From contig CAUYUJ010012559.1 in NCBI GenBank assembly GCA_963575745.1, positions 347,920-386,371 on the forward strand: a stretch of DNA of 38,452 nt, written 5' to 3'. Position numbers and translations under genes: made by a program. A model generated the notes under the pieces. That model made no database searches and was not told the DNA's origin. It was given only the letters and a program-made list of their open reading frames with translations. Shown one piece after another: positions 36,465 through 38,452 of the stretch. Source of the stretch: Prorocentrum cordatum. Lineage: Eukaryota; Sar; Dinophyceae; Prorocentrales; Prorocentraceae. Position 1 is the first letter of the stretch, and every line of letters starts with the position of its first letter.

Positions 36465-36885
36465 TTCCTCCCTTCGCCGTCGTCGCCGCTGCCGCCAGCG
36501 TCGCCGTCGTCGCCGAGGTGATCGCCGTCGCAGCCGTCGCCGAAGCTCCTCGGTGATTGGTCCGGGAGTCGGCGGCATGGCCGCGGAGAGAGCGATTGGG
36601 GGCAAGCGCGACCCCTGAAATGGCTGGCAGGCGGAGCTCCTCCTCCGCGACGCCGTCGAAGGTTCGCCGCTGCCGCCGTCGTCGTCGCCGATGCCGCTGC
36701 CGTCGCTGGTGCTGTCGTGGTCGTGATCGTCGTCGCCGCCGCCGCCGCGACCGTCATCGTCGTCGCATCAGGCGCCGTCTTCGTCGTCACCGTCGATGCT
36801 GCTGTCATCATCATCATCGTCGTCGTCGTCACCGTCGGTGCCGTTGTCGTCGTCGTCGTCGTCACCGTCGCCGTCGTCCTCGAGG
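36465..36885. repeat. (GCC)n/(GTC)n microsatellite
   Basis: CCGTCGTCGCC triplets in two blocks, 36475-36550 and 36655-36885, separated by a short unique stretch. Confidence 0.88.
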
Positions 36886-36982
36886 AAAGGGTTGGAGCGG
36901 CGAGGCAACAAGCCAGCCGGCGCGAGGAAATGAACCTGGCGCGACCCCAATTGGGGGAAAGCTTCCTAATGCATGGGCGTAG

Positions 36983-37060
36983 TGCTTGGCATTGCTTAGC
37001 ATTGCTTGGTATTGCTTGGCACTGCTTGCCAGTGCTTGGCATTGCTTGGCATTGCTTGGC
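36983..37060. repeat. 10-bp tandem array, TGCTTGGCAT type
   Basis: Eight consecutive units of TGCTTGGCAT and point variants with exact 10-base spacing. Confidence 0.95.
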
Positions 37061-37074
37061 TGGGGGTGGGGACG

Positions 37075-37340
37075 ACGGGGAACCCAGGGAACCCGAGGAA
37101 CCCAAGGACCCGGGGAACTCGGGGAACCCGAGGAACCCTGGGAACCCTGGGAACCCGGAGAAGCCGAGGAACTCGGGGAACCCGAGGAACCTCCGGGCCA
37201 CGGGCTGCGTAACAATAAGAGGCACTGGGAGCGGGGAAACTGGGGAACCCGAGGAACCTCCGGGCAACACTAGGAGGCACCGCGGGCGGGGAACCCGAGG
37301 AACCCGAGGAACCTCCGAGCAACGGGCAGAGGAACAATGG
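37075..37340. repeat. Degenerate GGGAACCCGAGGAACCC array
   Basis: GGGGAACC and GAGGAACC words at 8-10 base spacing, then two longer duplicated blocks each ending GAGGAACCTCCGGGCAAC or close variants. Confidence 0.88.
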
Positions 37341-38305
37341 GAGGCACCAACCTTTAACCAAGTAAGAACCCCTTGGGCAAGCCACGTTGGGGAAAAAGAT
37401 GAGCTGGTTACCTGGCGAATCGTTATATGAATGAGGGCCGCAGCTGGTCCAAAACGCTCCCGTGGCCATTCCAAAGCGTCTGAATAGGTCAGCGCAACGT
37501 CACAATGTTCAAACGGCGGCGCTCGCACAGGGTCGTGTTCCGCAGGTTTTCCACTCTCGAGCTAGGGTACCATGGCAGTGCTGTAGCATACGCAATGGCC
37601 GACACAAATATGTCTGCGACCGTGTCGCCCTTCACAGCGGAGCCGCAGGCCGACGCGGAGGGTGGGAAGCGCGGGGGGCGCGCCGTGCGTTGCCAGAGAT
37701 CCGACGTATGTCTTGTGTTCAACGTGAATTTCCAGAGATCCTAGAGATCCCACCAAGCGAATCCTTTTTCTTGTTGCAATCCGACACCAGAGATTCCCCA
37801 AGACCTTTCCCTCCGGACCTTCTCGTTTTTGTTCCGAGGACTCCCTGGGTAAAGCCCTAGGCTTCTCCCAGGGCCGGTGTTGTCTATCCTGACGTGTTGC
37901 TCGCGGCCCCTGGGCCCGGCGAGGGTCCCGATGACGGCCGAGCACGACGTAAAAACTTCCGTGCGGTCGTTCAGTGATGCTCCCATCGACAACAGCCAGG
38001 AGGGGCAGAGCGAGAAAGTCGCGGCCCCTCGAGGAGGCCATGCGCGCCGCTCGGCCCATGGACCAGCGAGCCCCGCGAGACGCCGGGAGACCGCGGAGGT
38101 CGCCTCGCGAGCGGAAGAGCGCAGGGGCAGTCGAAGCGGTCGCAGCTGGGGCCAGGCAGGGTGCGACGCAAAATGCGTCGGGGGCCTGATGCCCGCTCAG
38201 GGGGCGAAGAGCGGTGCAGCACAAACTGCTCCGCCGTCGGGGACGCCCGCACCCCCGGGCGGCTGGACAGCTGATACCCCTACGTGGCACCGCAGCCTGG
38301 ATATA
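37341..38305. other. No gene recognised
   Basis: Mixed GC-rich sequence. A 279-codon minus-strand frame (37562-38401) is open but its composition does not look like protein and no motif stands out; AGAGATCC recurs at 37695-37750. Confidence 0.35.
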
Positions 38306-38426
38306 GGAAAGGGGTGCAACATGAAGAGGTATGGTGCCAACGTTGAGTCTGGCGATGCCATCTAGCGTAGACAGCATCTCGATTTCCAAGCTTGGAACCA
38401 CACCCCTTTATGCCATACACCTTTCC
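38306..38426. mobile_element. Fold-back element, GGAAAGG ends
   Basis: GGAAAGGGGTGCAACATGAAG…GGTATGGTGCCAACG pairs imperfectly with CTTGGAACCACACCCCTTTATG…ACACCTTTCC. About 121 bp, with pairing into the centre (GCGATGCCATC / ACAGCATCTCG). Confidence 0.7.
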
Positions 38427-38452
38427 GACCTCCAGACGTGGGGGGTATAAAC

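Overview
The window looks like nuclear DNA of a dinoflagellate. Three signs support this: two kinds of dinoflagellate spliced-leader (DinoSL) sequence, split genes whose introns mostly begin with GC instead of GT, and GC-rich DNA packed with microsatellites and short fold-back elements. The species cannot be told from the sequence. GC-rich, intron-rich genera such as Prorocentrum are compatible, but that is only a guess.

Left part (1 to about 15.6 kb, minus strand): one kinesin motor-domain gene. Six consecutive exons were recovered by hand: 15442-15573 (P-loop), 12095-12171, 10124-10226, 8934-8963 (30 bases), 1226-1311 and 1-48 (switch I, cut by the window edge). All reading phases join correctly. 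All five introns (1.2 to 7.6 kb) start with GC after an AG and end in AG. Everything else in this part is intron: Ig-switch-like pentamer DNA, a 73-bp satellite, microsatellites, 10-bp arrays, fold-back elements and an antisense spliced-leader relic.

Middle (15.6 to 20.3 kb): a two-exon glutathione S-transferase-like gene on the minus strand. It has a predicted N-myristoylation start (MGGGASK) and one in-frame TAG inside an otherwise intact C-terminal domain. Around it sit several copies of a terminal-inverted-repeat (TIR) element, about 160 bp long, with apparent 8-bp target duplications. One copy contains a second, nested element.

Right-centre (20.7 to 31.7 kb): a 10.4-kb Ty1/copia-type LTR retrotransposon on the minus strand, inserted in an ATC microsatellite next to a 100-N assembly gap. 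Its two 279-bp LTRs are identical. Each LTR carries, in the sense orientation of the element, a 21-base match to DinoSL with one mismatch. Gag, protease, integrase and the first part of reverse transcriptase lie in one 2795-codon frame. A +1 frameshift directly after the VDD catalytic residues moves the rest of reverse transcriptase and RNase H into another frame. A 593-codon zinc-binding/coiled-coil ORF lies out of frame inside the long frame, between protease and integrase, and the long frame stays open across it.

Right end (31.7 to 38.45 kb): microsatellites (TCC, GAC, GAT, GTC), 10-bp arrays, and further fold-back elements, two of which are second copies of elements in the left half. There are a few coding-like islands but no gene I can name.
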